The notes under the pieces are model-generated. The model saw only the letters and a list, made by a program, of their open reading frames with translations. It was not told the DNA's origin and did no database searches. From assembly GCF_001509485.1 (NCBI RefSeq), contig NZ_LLZI01000287.1, positions 1-64,000 on the forward strand: DNA of 64,000 nt. The letters are read 5' to 3'. The DNA is from Streptomyces sp. NRRL F-4489 (GTDB lineage Bacteria; Actinomycetota; Actinomycetes; Streptomycetales; Streptomycetaceae). Each line of letters starts with the position of its first letter. Within the stretch, counting starts at the first letter, position 1. Of the stretch, positions 36,977 through 46,071 are shown in pieces. A program made the position numbers and the translations under genes.

Positions 36977-37369
36977 TCAGGCGCCGGGTCCGTAGGCGGC
37001 GCGCAGGGCGTCGGTGGCGGCGGCGAGCGCGGCGGCGTGGTCCAGGCCGAGGCGGTGGGCGCGCCGGGCGTAGGCCGCGGCGGCCGCGGCGGCCTCCTTG
37101 TCGGCGGCGTCGCCGGCCGCGGCGACGAAGCTGCCGTTGCGGCCGCGGGTCTCGATGACGCCGTCGGTCTCCAGGGCGCGGTACGCCTTGGCGACGGTGT
37201 TGGCGGCCAGGCCCAGCTCGCCGGCGAGGCCGCGGACGGTGGGGAGCTTGTGGCCCACCGGCAGCGCGCCGGTCCGGGCCTGGTCGGCGATCTGGGTGCG
37301 GACCTGCTCGAACGGGGCCTCGGCCGCCGCCGGGTCGATGGTGATCGAAAGGGTCTGGGGGGAGGACAC
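36977..37369 (-). CDS. GntR-family (YtrA-like) short regulator
   Basis: The 130-residue protein has a winged helix-turn-helix (KLPTVRGLAGELGLAANTVAKAYRALETDGVI, residues about 42-73, with the wing RGRNGSFV) and only a short Ala-rich helical tail for dimerisation, the YtrA subtype. The GTG at 37369 is chosen for AGGAG seven bases upstream. Its position before ddaH and after asnB on one strand suggests control of these nitrogen-metabolism genes; YtrA-type regulators often sit near transporters, which is not the case here. Confidence 0.88.
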   Translation of the reverse strand: MSSPQTLSITIDPAAAEAPFEQVRTQIADQARTGALPVGHKLPTVRGLAGELGLAANTVAKAYRALETDGVIETRGRNGSFVAAAGDAADKEAAAAAAAYARRAHRLGLDHAAALAAATDALRAAYGPGA

Positions 37370-37474
37370 GGTGGTGCTCCTGGGGCCGGTGCGGTGCGCG
37401 GTTTGTCGCATCCATTGTGCGCCAGGAGCGGCCACCGTGCGCGGAGGGCGCCGCGCCCGGGCGCCGCCCCGCCG

Positions 37475-39325
37475 CTACAGCTCCAGGGTGGTGCCGGTGG
37501 TGCGCAGCCAGGCGTCCAGGCCGAGGGCGAGTTCGGCGCCGGGCCGGATGTCGTGCCGGGCGCCCGGCGCGGTGGCCTCCGCCAGCGCCCCGGTGTCCAG
37601 CAGCGGGCGGACCGGCGCGGCGCGGTCGGCGGCCAGTTCCCGCAGTTCGGCGCGGAGCGCTTCGGCGTAGCCGGGGTCCTGGGTGCTGGGGTAGGGGCTC
37701 TTGACGCGGTCGGCGACGGCGTCCGGCAGCACGTCGCGGACCGCGGCGCGCAGCAGGGACTTCTCCCGGCCGTCGAAGGTCTTCATCGCCCAGGGGGTGT
37801 TGAAGACGTACTCGACCAGGCGGTGGTCGCAGAACGGGACCCGGACCTCCAGGCCGACGGCCATGCTGGCGCGGTCCTTGCGGTCCAGCAGGATCTGCAC
37901 GAAGCGGGTCAGGTGCAGATAGCTGACCTCGCGCATCCGGCGCTGGTGGCCGGTGTCGCCGTCCAGGTACGGGACTTCGGCCAGCGCCTCGCGGTAGCGG
38001 CGCCGCTCGTAGCCGGGCAGGTCGAGCTTCTTGAGCAGCGCGCGGTCGAGCAGGGCCTCGCGGACCGCGTCGCCGCCGGAGAAGCGGTTGGAGACGCCGG
38101 CGGCGATCCAGGGGAAGGTGTCCGCGTTCACCGCCTGGGGGTCGTGGAACCACCGGTAGCCGCCGAAGATCTCGTCCGCGGACTCGCCGGACAGGGCGAC
38201 CGTGGACTGCTCCCGGACGGCCTTGAACAGCAGGTAGAGGGAGGTGTCGCCGTCGCCGAAGCCGTTGGGCAGGTCGCGGGCGGTGAGCACCGCGGCGCGG
38301 TGCGCGCGGTCCATCAGGGCGGCGGTGTCCAGCACGATGTCGCGGTGGTCGGCGCTGACGTGCTCGGCGAGCGCGTGCGCGTACGGGCCGTCGGGGGTGC
38401 CGCGCAGGTCGTCGGGGGTGAAGTTCTCGGTGTAGCCGGTGAAGTCGACGGCGAACGAGCGGACCGGGCCGCGGCCCTCTGCGGCCAGCGCCTTCGCGGC
38501 GAGCGCGGTGATGGCCGAGGAGTCCAGGCCGCCGGAGAGCAGGGTGCACAGCGGGACGTCGGCGATCAGCTGGCGGGCGACGATGTCGTCGAGGAGGTCG
38601 CGGACGCGGGCGACGGTGGTGTCCAGGTCGTCGGTGTGCTCGCGGGCCTCAAGCGCCCAGTAGCACCGGGTGTGGACGCCGTCGCGGTCGACGCGGACGA
38701 GGTGGCCGGGGCGGACCTCGTACAGGCCCTGGTAGACGGCGTGGCCGGGCGTCTTGGTGAAGGTGATCAGCTCGGCCAGGCCCTCGGCGTCGACGGCCGG
38801 GCGGACGTCCGGGTGGGCGTGCACCGCCTTGGGTTCGGAGCCGAAGAGGACGCCGTCGCGGGTGGGGCGGTAGAAGAGCGGTTTGATGCCCATCCGGTCG
38901 CGGACCAGCAGCAGCTGCTCGGTGCGCGGGTCCCAGAGCGCGAAGGCGTACATGCCGTTGAGCCGTTCGGCGAACGCCTCGCCCCACTGGAGGTAGGCGT
39001 GCAGCACCACTTCGGTGTCGCTGCTGGTGCGGAAGGTGTGGCCGAGGCCCTCCAACTCGGCGCGCAGCTCGCGGTAGTTGTAGACCTCGCCGCTGTAGGT
39101 GGTGACGACCAGGGTGCGGCCGTCCCGTTCCACGCTCATCGGCTGCTTGCCGCCCTCGAGGTCGATGACGGCGAGCCGGCGGTGGCCGAGCGCGGCGTGC
39201 GGGGCGAGCCAGACGCCGCCGGCGTCCGGGCCGCGGCAGGCCATCGTCCCGGTCATCGCCTCGAGCACGGGGCGCTGGGTGGTGAGGTCGTTGTCGTAGG
39301 AGATCCATCCGGTGATTCCGCACAT
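37475..39325 (-). CDS. asnB: Asparagine synthetase (glutamine-hydrolysing)
   Basis: The 616-residue protein begins MCGITGWISYDND, with Cys2 as the glutaminase nucleophile after Met removal. The glutaminase domain includes RGPDAGGVWLAPHAALGHRRL and YSGEVYNYRELR; the synthetase domain has the pyrophosphatase loop LLSGGLDSSAITALAA and the later ALSGESADEIFGGYRW. It makes asparagine from aspartate, glutamine and ATP; close relatives also amidate natural products, but the neighbours are not biosynthetic. The ATG at 39325 has AGGAGGAG upstream. Confidence 0.96.
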   Translation of the reverse strand: MCGITGWISYDNDLTTQRPVLEAMTGTMACRGPDAGGVWLAPHAALGHRRLAVIDLEGGKQPMSVERDGRTLVVTTYSGEVYNYRELRAELEGLGHTFRTSSDTEVVLHAYLQWGEAFAERLNGMYAFALWDPRTEQLLLVRDRMGIKPLFYRPTRDGVLFGSEPKAVHAHPDVRPAVDAEGLAELITFTKTPGHAVYQGLYEVRPGHLVRVDRDGVHTRCYWALEAREHTDDLDTTVARVRDLLDDIVARQLIADVPLCTLLSGGLDSSAITALAAKALAAEGRGPVRSFAVDFTGYTENFTPDDLRGTPDGPYAHALAEHVSADHRDIVLDTAALMDRAHRAAVLTARDLPNGFGDGDTSLYLLFKAVREQSTVALSGESADEIFGGYRWFHDPQAVNADTFPWIAAGVSNRFSGGDAVREALLDRALLKKLDLPGYERRRYREALAEVPYLDGDTGHQRRMREVSYLHLTRFVQILLDRKDRASMAVGLEVRVPFCDHRLVEYVFNTPWAMKTFDGREKSLLRAAVRDVLPDAVADRVKSPYPSTQDPGYAEALRAELRELAADRAAPVRPLLDTGALAEATAPGARHDIRPGAELALGLDAWLRTTGTTLEL

Positions 39326-39539
39326 GGCGCGGCTCCTCCTTCGGGTACGGCGGGCCGGCCGCGATCCCGGCGGCGGTCCGCGCGGCACACCGTACGCCCG
39401 GAATAATTGCAGCGGCCACCTATGCACGGGAGGCACCGTCCGGAATGAGCCACGGCCGGACCGCCCAGCGGAACGGCCGCGCCGGTGGCCGGAAAAACGG
39501 GGCGGCGCGGCGGCCCGGCGCGGCGTAGCGTCGGGGGCC

Positions 39540-40463
39540 ATGACGCTCACCGTGCGGGACTTCCGTCCGTCCGACGCCAAGGCCGTCGCCGAACTCCGGC
39601 GGGCCGCGCTGCCGTTCCTGATCGCCACGCCGGAGGGCGTCGCCTGGCAGGTTGCCGGGGCGCCCCCGGCCCGCCGGCTGCGGTCCCTGGTGGCGGTCCG
39701 GGACGGCCAGGTGATCGGCCAGATCAACGCCGGTCTGCTGCACGACAGCAGCACCCCGGGCCAGGCCCTGGCCACCCCCGTCGTCCACCCCGCGCACCGC
39801 CGCCTGGGCGCGGGCGGCGCGCTGCTGGCCGCCGGCGAGGAGCATCTGGCCGCGGCCGGCGCCACCCGCCTGCACGGCTGGACGGTGGACGAGCCGGGCT
39901 CGCGGGCGTTCGCCGCCCGGCACGGCTACCGCCCCACCCGGCCGGCCCGCTTCCTCCGCCTCGACCTGGCGCGCACCGCGCTGCCACCGCTGCCGGACCC
40001 GCTGCCGCCCGGCGTCCGGCTGCGCACCGGCGCGGACTTCGGCGCCGATCCGCGCCCGCTGTACGAGGCCGACGCGGAGGCCGCCGCCGACGAACCGGCC
40101 GAGGTCGCCGCCGACGCCGTGGCCTACGCGGACTGGCTCCGCACCACGTGGGAGAACCCCGATATCGACCTGGGCCTGACCACCGTCGTCACCGTGGACG
40201 GCGCGGTCGCCGCGTACACCCTCGCCGCCACCGACGGCCGGGGCCGCTATGTGACCGCGATGACCGGCTGCCGGCGGGCGTTCCGCGGCCGGGGCCTGGC
40301 CCGGCTCGCCAAGACCGACGCACTGCGCCGCGCCCGGGACGCCGGCTGCACCGAGGCGTTCACCGGCAATGACGACACCAACGCCCCGATGCTGGCCATC
40401 AACCGCGGTTTCGGCTACCGCCCGTGCGCCGGCGAGCTGCGGCACGTACGGGACCTGGGGTAG
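39540..40463 (+). CDS. Tandem GNAT-domain N-acetyltransferase
   Basis: The 307-residue protein has two GNAT folds. The first has VVHPAHRRLGAGGALLAAGEE with the acetyl-CoA R/QxxGxG/A loop, and the second has TGCRRAFRGRGLARLAKTDAL followed by TGNDDTNAPMLAINRGFGY. The two-domain layout matches mycothiol synthase-like and aminoglycoside-acetyltransferase-like GNAT proteins; the substrate is unknown. The ATG at 39540 is the first start in frame after the divergent asnB promoter region, and no clear ribosome binding site precedes it. Confidence 0.9.
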   Translation: MTLTVRDFRPSDAKAVAELRRAALPFLIATPEGVAWQVAGAPPARRLRSLVAVRDGQVIGQINAGLLHDSSTPGQALATPVVHPAHRRLGAGGALLAAGEEHLAAAGATRLHGWTVDEPGSRAFAARHGYRPTRPARFLRLDLARTALPPLPDPLPPGVRLRTGADFGADPRPLYEADAEAAADEPAEVAADAVAYADWLRTTWENPDIDLGLTTVVTVDGAVAAYTLAATDGRGRYVTAMTGCRRAFRGRGLARLAKTDALRRARDAGCTEAFTGNDDTNAPMLAINRGFGYRPCAGELRHVRDLG

Positions 40464-40594
40464 CGGGCGCCGGGCCGGCGGGGACGCGCCCGGCCGCGGT
40501 CCCCGGAGTACCGTGGAAGGCGTCGGCGGCCCGCGGTGGCGGGCCGGTGGCAGGCCCGCCGCCCCGTGCGCGGCCGGCCGCGGACCGGTGATCC

Positions 40595-43105
40595 ATGAAC
40601 ACCTCCCCCAGCAGCCGCCTCCCCGCGGACGGCACCTTCGACCTCACCCGGACCGCCGTCGTGCCGGCCGACCGGGCGGGCGTGATCCGCGGCTGGACGG
40701 CCGGCGCCGAGCGGCTGCTTGGCCTGCCGCCGTCCCGGGCGGTGGGCCGGCCGCTGGCCGAGGTCCTGCCGCCGGACGGGCCCGCCGCCGACGCCTGGCC
40801 GGCGCGGCTGGCGGCGCCGGACGGCTGGGGCGGTGCGGTGGCGGCCCGCCACCGCGACGGGCACCGCCTCGACCTGGAGGTGCGGGTGCTGCCCGTGCTG
40901 GCCGGCCCGGACGGCTCCGACCGGCTGGTGCTGGCCGCCGAGCTGACCCGTACGCCCTGGTCCGGGGCCGGCCGCTCGCTGCTCACCGGCATCCTGGGCA
41001 TGTCGCCGATCGGTGTGGCGATGCTCGACCGCGAGCTGCGCTACGTCTGGCTGAACGACGCGCTGGAGCGGATGGGCGGCACCCCGCGCGCGGCCCGGCT
41101 CGGCAAGCGGATCGGCGAGGTGCTGCCGGGTCTCGCGGTGGAGTCCGTCGAGGCGGAGATGCGGCGGGTGCTGCGGACCGGCGTACCGTCGGTGGGGTAC
41201 GAGTACCTGGGGCGCCCGGGGTCCGATCCGCGGCAGGAGCACGCCTACTCGACGTCCTTCTTCCGGCTGGAGGACGGGGCCGGCGGCGTACTCGGCGTGT
41301 GCTACATGGTGCTGGACGTCACCGAGAGCTACCGCGCCCGGCAGCGGATGGCGCTGCTCAACCGCGCCGGGGAGCGGATCGGCGGCTCCCTGGACGTCTG
41401 GCGGACGGCCCAGGAGCTGGCGGAGGTGGCCGTACCGGACCTGGCCGACTTCGTCACCGTCGATCTGCTCGACGCCATGGTCTCCGGCGCGGAACCGGCG
41501 GCCGGGCCGGTCCGCCCGGCCGAACTCCTCACCCTCCGCCGGGCCGGGCAGCACTCCGACCGCCCGGGCTGCCCCGAGGCGGTGAGCGCGGTCGGCGACC
41601 GGACCGCCTACCCGCCGTCGTCCCCGGTGGTGCTGAGCCTGACCGAGGGCGAGTCGGTGCTGATGCCGGAGCTGGACCTGGACCACGCGGACTGGGCGGC
41701 CGACGACCCGGTCCGCGCCCGGCAGTTGCGCGACCTGGGCTTCCACTCGGTGATGGTGGTGCCGCTGCGGGCCCGGGGCAGCTTCCTGGGCGCGGCCGCG
41801 TTCGCCCGGCGGCGGCCGGCCGGCCCGTTCCAGCCCGACGACCTGGTGCTGGCCGAGGAGTTCGTCACCCGCGCGGCGATCTCCATCGACAACGCCCGCC
41901 GCTACACCCGCGAGCACACCGCGGCGCTCACCCTCCAGCGCAGTCTGCTGCCGCGCGAACTGCCCGAGCAGAGCGCGGTGGAGGCGGCGTACCGCTATCT
42001 GCCGGCCGACACGCTGACCGGGGTGGGCGGCGACTGGTTCGACGTCATCCCGCTGTCCGGGGCGCGGGTGGCGCTGGTGGTCGGCGACGTGGTCGGGCAC
42101 GGGGTGCACGCGGCGGCCACGATGGGCCGGCTGCGCGCCGCGGTGCAGGCGCTGGCCGGCCTGGACCTCGCCCCGGACGAGGTGCTGGCGCATCTGGACG
42201 ACATGGTCGACCGGGTCGCGCACGACGCGACCGGCGAGGACGGGGTGATCGGGGCGACCTGCCTGTACGCGGTCTACGACCCGGTCGCCTGCTGCTGCAC
42301 CCTGGCCCGGGCCGGGCACCCGGCGCCGCTGCTGGTCGGCCCGGCGGGCGGCGCCCATCTGCTGGAGCTGCCGACCGGACCGCCCCTGGGGCTGGGTGGT
42401 ATGCCGTTCGAATCCGCCGACGTCCCGCTGCCGGAGGGCAGCCTCCTCGCCCTCTACACCAACGGGCTGCTGCTGGGGAAGGCCCTCGACCCGGACGGCG
42501 GCCTGACCCGGCTGCGGACCGCGCTGTCCGATCCGCAGGCGCCGCTGGAGCAGCTCTGCGAGACGGTGGTGGCCAGCCTGCCCGGCGCCCGGCCGGTGGA
42601 CGACGTGGCGCTGCTGCTGGCCCGGACCCGCGCGCTGCCGCAGGACCGGCTGGCCACCTGGGAGGTGCCCGCGGACCCCTCGGCGGTCGCCGCGGCCCGC
42701 CGCTCCGCCGCCGGCCAACTGGCCCGCTGGGGCCTGCCGGACCTGGAATTCTCCACCGAACTCATCATCAGCGAACTGGTCACCAACGCCCTGCGGCACG
42801 CCTCCGGCCCGATCGGCCTGCGGATGATCCGCGCCGAGGCCCTGATCTGCGAGGTCTCCGACGGCAGCAGCACGGCCCCGCACCTCCGCCACGCCCGCAC
42901 CACCGACGAGGGCGGCCGCGGCCTCTTCCTGATCGCCCGCTACGCGCTGCGCTGGGGCGCCCGCTACACCGCCCACGGCAAAATCATCTGGGCCGAACTC
43001 CCCCTGGACACCGCCCCGGACGCCCCGCCCCCGGACGCCTTCGCCGCCCTGGCCGGGGATCTCGGCGACCTGGAGGATCTGAACGGCCTGCCGACGAACC
43101 GCTGA
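40595..43105 (+). CDS. PAS-PAS-GAF-PP2C phosphatase with C-terminal anti-sigma-type ATPase domain
   Basis: The 836-residue signalling protein has a PAS-like sensor at residues about 20-115, a second PAS (SPIGVAMLDRELRYVWLNDAL) at about 130-245, a GAF domain at about 260-440, and a SpoIIE/RsbU PP2C domain at about 450-690 (LPADTLTGVGGDWFDVIPL, VGDVVGHGVHAAATMG and PVDDVALLLARTR, which carry the metal-binding Asp residues). It ends in an RsbW-like ATPase (ISELVTNALRHA, DEGGRGLFLI). It combines a phosphatase for an anti-anti-sigma factor with a kinase-type domain, so it can tune a sigma factor in response to a small signal. This architecture is frequent in Streptomyces. Confidence 0.94.
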   Translation: MNTSPSSRLPADGTFDLTRTAVVPADRAGVIRGWTAGAERLLGLPPSRAVGRPLAEVLPPDGPAADAWPARLAAPDGWGGAVAARHRDGHRLDLEVRVLPVLAGPDGSDRLVLAAELTRTPWSGAGRSLLTGILGMSPIGVAMLDRELRYVWLNDALERMGGTPRAARLGKRIGEVLPGLAVESVEAEMRRVLRTGVPSVGYEYLGRPGSDPRQEHAYSTSFFRLEDGAGGVLGVCYMVLDVTESYRARQRMALLNRAGERIGGSLDVWRTAQELAEVAVPDLADFVTVDLLDAMVSGAEPAAGPVRPAELLTLRRAGQHSDRPGCPEAVSAVGDRTAYPPSSPVVLSLTEGESVLMPELDLDHADWAADDPVRARQLRDLGFHSVMVVPLRARGSFLGAAAFARRRPAGPFQPDDLVLAEEFVTRAAISIDNARRYTREHTAALTLQRSLLPRELPEQSAVEAAYRYLPADTLTGVGGDWFDVIPLSGARVALVVGDVVGHGVHAAATMGRLRAAVQALAGLDLAPDEVLAHLDDMVDRVAHDATGEDGVIGATCLYAVYDPVACCCTLARAGHPAPLLVGPAGGAHLLELPTGPPLGLGGMPFESADVPLPEGSLLALYTNGLLLGKALDPDGGLTRLRTALSDPQAPLEQLCETVVASLPGARPVDDVALLLARTRALPQDRLATWEVPADPSAVAAARRSAAGQLARWGLPDLEFSTELIISELVTNALRHASGPIGLRMIRAEALICEVSDGSSTAPHLRHARTTDEGGRGLFLIARYALRWGARYTAHGKIIWAELPLDTAPDAPPPDAFAALAGDLGDLEDLNGLPTNR

Positions 43106-43231
43106 ACCGCACCGCTGAACCGCTGAGAGCTGCTCACCGCAGAAGTGGCTCAAGCATCGCGTCCGACAGCACGTCGCAGGGCAGTCGCGCGGCACGATGG
43201 GTCCGGAGCGCCACGACGCATCGGAGGCCAT

Positions 43232-44212
43232 ATGTTCGAGCCCGGAGGGCATTACTCTCTCGACCCCTTTCCCGACCCGGAACTGACGCAAGCCGATATC
43301 GAAGCCGGCCGGGAAATGTTCGTTCCCCATCTGATCGCCCTTCTCACCATGGGAGTTGGGTTCGCCTCGACGCGTATCACGGGGTACGACGACCTTTTCC
43401 CGTTCCTCATGGTGGCGGGATACATCCTCGCCTTCAGCTTTCTCCCGAAAGACAGCCTGCCCTTGGGATGGCTGGGCTTCTTCGGCATCTCCCTCCTGGC
43501 CATCGCTGCCGCCACCACCTTCGTCGTGCACGGGCGGCCCTATGCGGCCCTGATCCTCCTCGCCATCGTCCTGAGCATCCGATTCCTCAGCCGGCCGGCC
43601 GTCAGAGGCACCGACGAATTCGCCGACCTCCCCCTGCTGATCCGCTACGAAGTCGCCGCGCACTGGGTCGTTCCGTGGATCCTGTGCGCCGAAGTCCTCA
43701 TCCCCGTCTGGCATATCGACAGCGGAAGCCTTCCGGTCGCCGGCAAATCCGCCCTGAGCGCGACGCTCGGTCTGGCGGCCATCGCGGCGGGACTCAAAAC
43801 GGCAGCACGCACACGGAAGGCGTGCACCGCACTCGTCGATCTGATCGACGAATTCCACCACGACCTCAATACCCTGGAATCGGCCAGAGCCCGCCTTGCC
43901 GAAAACCGCGCCGCCGCTGACGAACCGGAGAGCGGAAAGGAAGTCCAGGAGCAGATCCTCGCCACCACTGAGCGGATTGAGAAGCTCGACCTCGCCCTGA
44001 GGTGCCCCCTCAGCACCCCCTACAAGCACGTCGGCGCGAGCCTGCTCCCCAAGAAGGCCCGGGAAGCACTGCTCACGGAGCTGCGCCACGCGGTCACGGC
44101 TCGGCCGGAGGGCAAGGGCTCGGACGAACAGCCCGCTCCCCTCCAAGCGGGCCTGCACAAGCTGCGGGCCGTTCGGGACGCATGCGTCCGCTGGTACGAC
44201 TTCGCCGGCTGA
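43232..44212 (+). CDS. Four-span membrane protein of unknown function
   Basis: The 326-residue protein starts at the ATG at 43232 after TCGGAGG. It has about four membrane segments in residues 25-110 (LIALLTMGVGFAS, LMVAGYILAFSFL, WLGFFGISLLAIAAATTFVV, AALILLAIVLSIRF), two more hydrophobic stretches at about 140-190, and a C-terminal cytoplasmic region of about 130 residues with a predicted coiled coil (LIDEFHHDLNTLESARARLAE). Codon usage is visibly less GC-biased than that of its neighbours, which suggests later acquisition. I do not recognise a family. Confidence 0.75.
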   Translation: MFEPGGHYSLDPFPDPELTQADIEAGREMFVPHLIALLTMGVGFASTRITGYDDLFPFLMVAGYILAFSFLPKDSLPLGWLGFFGISLLAIAAATTFVVHGRPYAALILLAIVLSIRFLSRPAVRGTDEFADLPLLIRYEVAAHWVVPWILCAEVLIPVWHIDSGSLPVAGKSALSATLGLAAIAAGLKTAARTRKACTALVDLIDEFHHDLNTLESARARLAENRAAADEPESGKEVQEQILATTERIEKLDLALRCPLSTPYKHVGASLLPKKAREALLTELRHAVTARPEGKGSDEQPAPLQAGLHKLRAVRDACVRWYDFAG

Positions 44213-44465
44213 GCCCCCGGGCACCCAACGGCCCGTTCCTTTGGCGGCACTTAGCGCTTCCTTAAGCGGACCATAAAGATCCGCCGGAACGGCCTCCGCC
44301 GGGCGAATCCGCTGTTCAGGGCCGCTAGCGTCAGCTGCGTACGGCGGGTGTGCGGGCCCGCCGGTGCCGTTCACCGGGGGGCGGCACCGGCACCGGACGC
44401 CACCCGACCCCCCACCGCCGCCCCCCGTCCGTACGCCCCACGTACCCGACGAAGGAGTCCCCACG

Positions 44466-45473
44466 ATGACCGCTCGCCGCACGGCCGCCGGAATCGCGCT
44501 GGCCGGCCTCGCGCCGCTCGCGCTGACCGTGCTCACCGCGGCCCCGGCCGCCGCCCACGGGTCGATGTCGGACCCGGTCAGCCGGGTCGCGGCCTGCTAC
44601 GCGGAGGGCCCCGAGCACCCCGTCTCGGCGGCGTGCAAGGCCGCCGTCCAGGCCGGCGGCACCCAGGCGCTCTACGACTGGAACGGCGTCCGGGACGGCA
44701 ACGCGGGCGGCAAGTCGAAGGAACGCATCCCGGACGGCAAGCTGTGCAGCGCCGGCAACGAGGAGTACAAGGGCCTGGACCTGCCGCGCGCCGACTGGCC
44801 GTCCACCCCGATGACGGCCGGCAAGCACACCTTCCGCTACCGGGCGACCGCCCCGCACAAGGGGACGTTCGAGCTGTACCTCACCAAGGACGGCTACGAC
44901 CCCGCCAAGCCGCTGAAGTGGTCCGACCTGGAGGACCGGCCGTTCGCGTCGGTCACCAACCCGGCGCTGGTCAACGGCTCGTACGTCTTCGACGGCACGG
45001 TGCCCGCCCGGTCCGGCCGGCACCTCGTCTACAGCGTCTGGCAGCGCTCGGACAGCCCGGAGGCGTTCTACACCTGCTCGGACGTGGTGTTCGGGAAGGG
45101 TGGGAAGAGCAGCGGCGGGAGCGGCGGCGCGCCCGCGCCGTCCGCGTCGGCGCCCACGGAGCGTCAGATCGCCGCCGGGGCGGACAAGTCGTCCATGGAC
45201 ATGAGCCACCACGACCACGCGGACGGCGCGGCCGGCAACCACGGCGGGGCCGCCCCGGCCGGCTCCGGAAACGCCGACGCCCCGGCCGGTACGCACCCCG
45301 ACGGGGCGGCGGCCCCGGCCCCGGCCGCCCCCGCCGGCGGCAAGCACCTGGCCGAGACCGGTACGGACCGCACCACCGCCCCGCTGGCCATCGGCGGCGC
45401 GGCCGTACTCGCCGCGGGCGCCGGGGTGCTGTTCGCCACCGCCCGCCGCCGGGCCGCCCGCCACCACGGCTGA
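44466..45473 (+). CDS. Cell-wall-anchored AA10 lytic polysaccharide monooxygenase
   Basis: The 335-residue protein starts at the ATG at 44466 (AAGGAG upstream). The signal peptide ends at Ala30, so mature His31 (HGSMSDPVSR) becomes the N-terminal copper ligand; the second brace His is probably His131 (ATAPHKGTFELYL) and the axial aromatic is Phe201/Tyr202. The catalytic domain ends near residue 212. A linker then carries a Met/His cluster MDMSHHDH (244-251), a likely extra copper site, and the C-terminus has LAETG (295-299), a membrane helix and an Arg-rich tail: a class E sortase signal. It cleaves chitin or cellulose-like glycans at the cell wall, and its relatives are linked to Streptomyces hyphal glycan. 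Confidence 0.92.
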   Translation: MTARRTAAGIALAGLAPLALTVLTAAPAAAHGSMSDPVSRVAACYAEGPEHPVSAACKAAVQAGGTQALYDWNGVRDGNAGGKSKERIPDGKLCSAGNEEYKGLDLPRADWPSTPMTAGKHTFRYRATAPHKGTFELYLTKDGYDPAKPLKWSDLEDRPFASVTNPALVNGSYVFDGTVPARSGRHLVYSVWQRSDSPEAFYTCSDVVFGKGGKSSGGSGGAPAPSASAPTERQIAAGADKSSMDMSHHDHADGAAGNHGGAAPAGSGNADAPAGTHPDGAAAPAPAAPAGGKHLAETGTDRTTAPLAIGGAAVLAAGAGVLFATARRRAARHHG

Positions 45474-45523
45474 GCCGCCGGGCCGCCCCGGGCCCCCATG
45501 AGCCGCCGCCGCCCGCCGGACCG

Positions 45524-45991
45524 TCAGGACCGGCCGGGCGGCAGTGGCTCGATCACGTCGTTGGCGACGTGCTGGTAGATCACCGAGCTGCGGCAGTCCA
45601 CCACCTCCCGGCGCTTGAAGATCCGGTCCATCAGCAGGGCGTGCAGCCGGTCCACGTCCGGGACGGCGACATGCACCAGGAAGTCGTCGCCGCCCGCGAC
45701 GACATAGACGCTCAGGACCTCCGGCAGCGAGGTCAGGAACGCCTTGAACCGCTCGATCACCTCGCGGTTCATCGGCCGGATACGGACCGTCAGCAGCGCC
45801 TGCACCGGGCGGTTGAGGGCGCGCAGGTCCACCGTGGCGCGGTAGCCGGTGATCACGCCGCGGGCGCGCAGCGCGCGGACCCGCTCCAGGCAGGTGGAGG
45901 GGGCGATGTTCAGTTTGCCGGCCAGTTCGCGGTTGGTCTGCCGTGCGTCGCGCTGCAGTTCCCGGACAATCGCCGAATCAATGTCGTCCAT
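45524..45991 (-). CDS. Lrp/AsnC-family regulator
   Basis: The 155-residue protein has the Lrp helix-turn-helix (LDxxDxxIxxxLQRDAR-like start MDDIDSAIVRELQRDAR, then LAGKLNIAPSTCLERVRAL) and the RAM ligand domain (VYVVAGGDDFLVHVAVPDV). Lrp proteins bind amino acids and control their transport. The ATG at 45991 is 80 bases from the divergent APC transporter gene, the classic layout for an Lrp-type regulator and the exporter it controls. The extended frame upstream has no better start. Confidence 0.93.
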   Translation of the reverse strand: MDDIDSAIVRELQRDARQTNRELAGKLNIAPSTCLERVRALRARGVITGYRATVDLRALNRPVQALLTVRIRPMNREVIERFKAFLTSLPEVLSVYVVAGGDDFLVHVAVPDVDRLHALLMDRIFKRREVVDCRSSVIYQHVANDVIEPLPPGRS

Positions 45992-46014
45992 GACCCCATG
46001 GTGCCGGGCTCCAC

Positions 46015-46027
46015 CGAATTTCGTTCG
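46015..46027. promoter_or_regulatory. Candidate Lrp site
   Basis: CGAATTTCGTTCG has 4-base inverted arms (CGAA/TTCG) around a 5-base centre and lies in the 80-base gap between the divergent Lrp and APC genes. The short, relatively AT-rich palindrome fits an Lrp site, but nothing identifies the protein directly. Confidence 0.35.
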
Positions 46028-46071
46028 GCGACAGCGCACTGTGATCAAAGTTCCGGTTAGCGTCATGGGCT

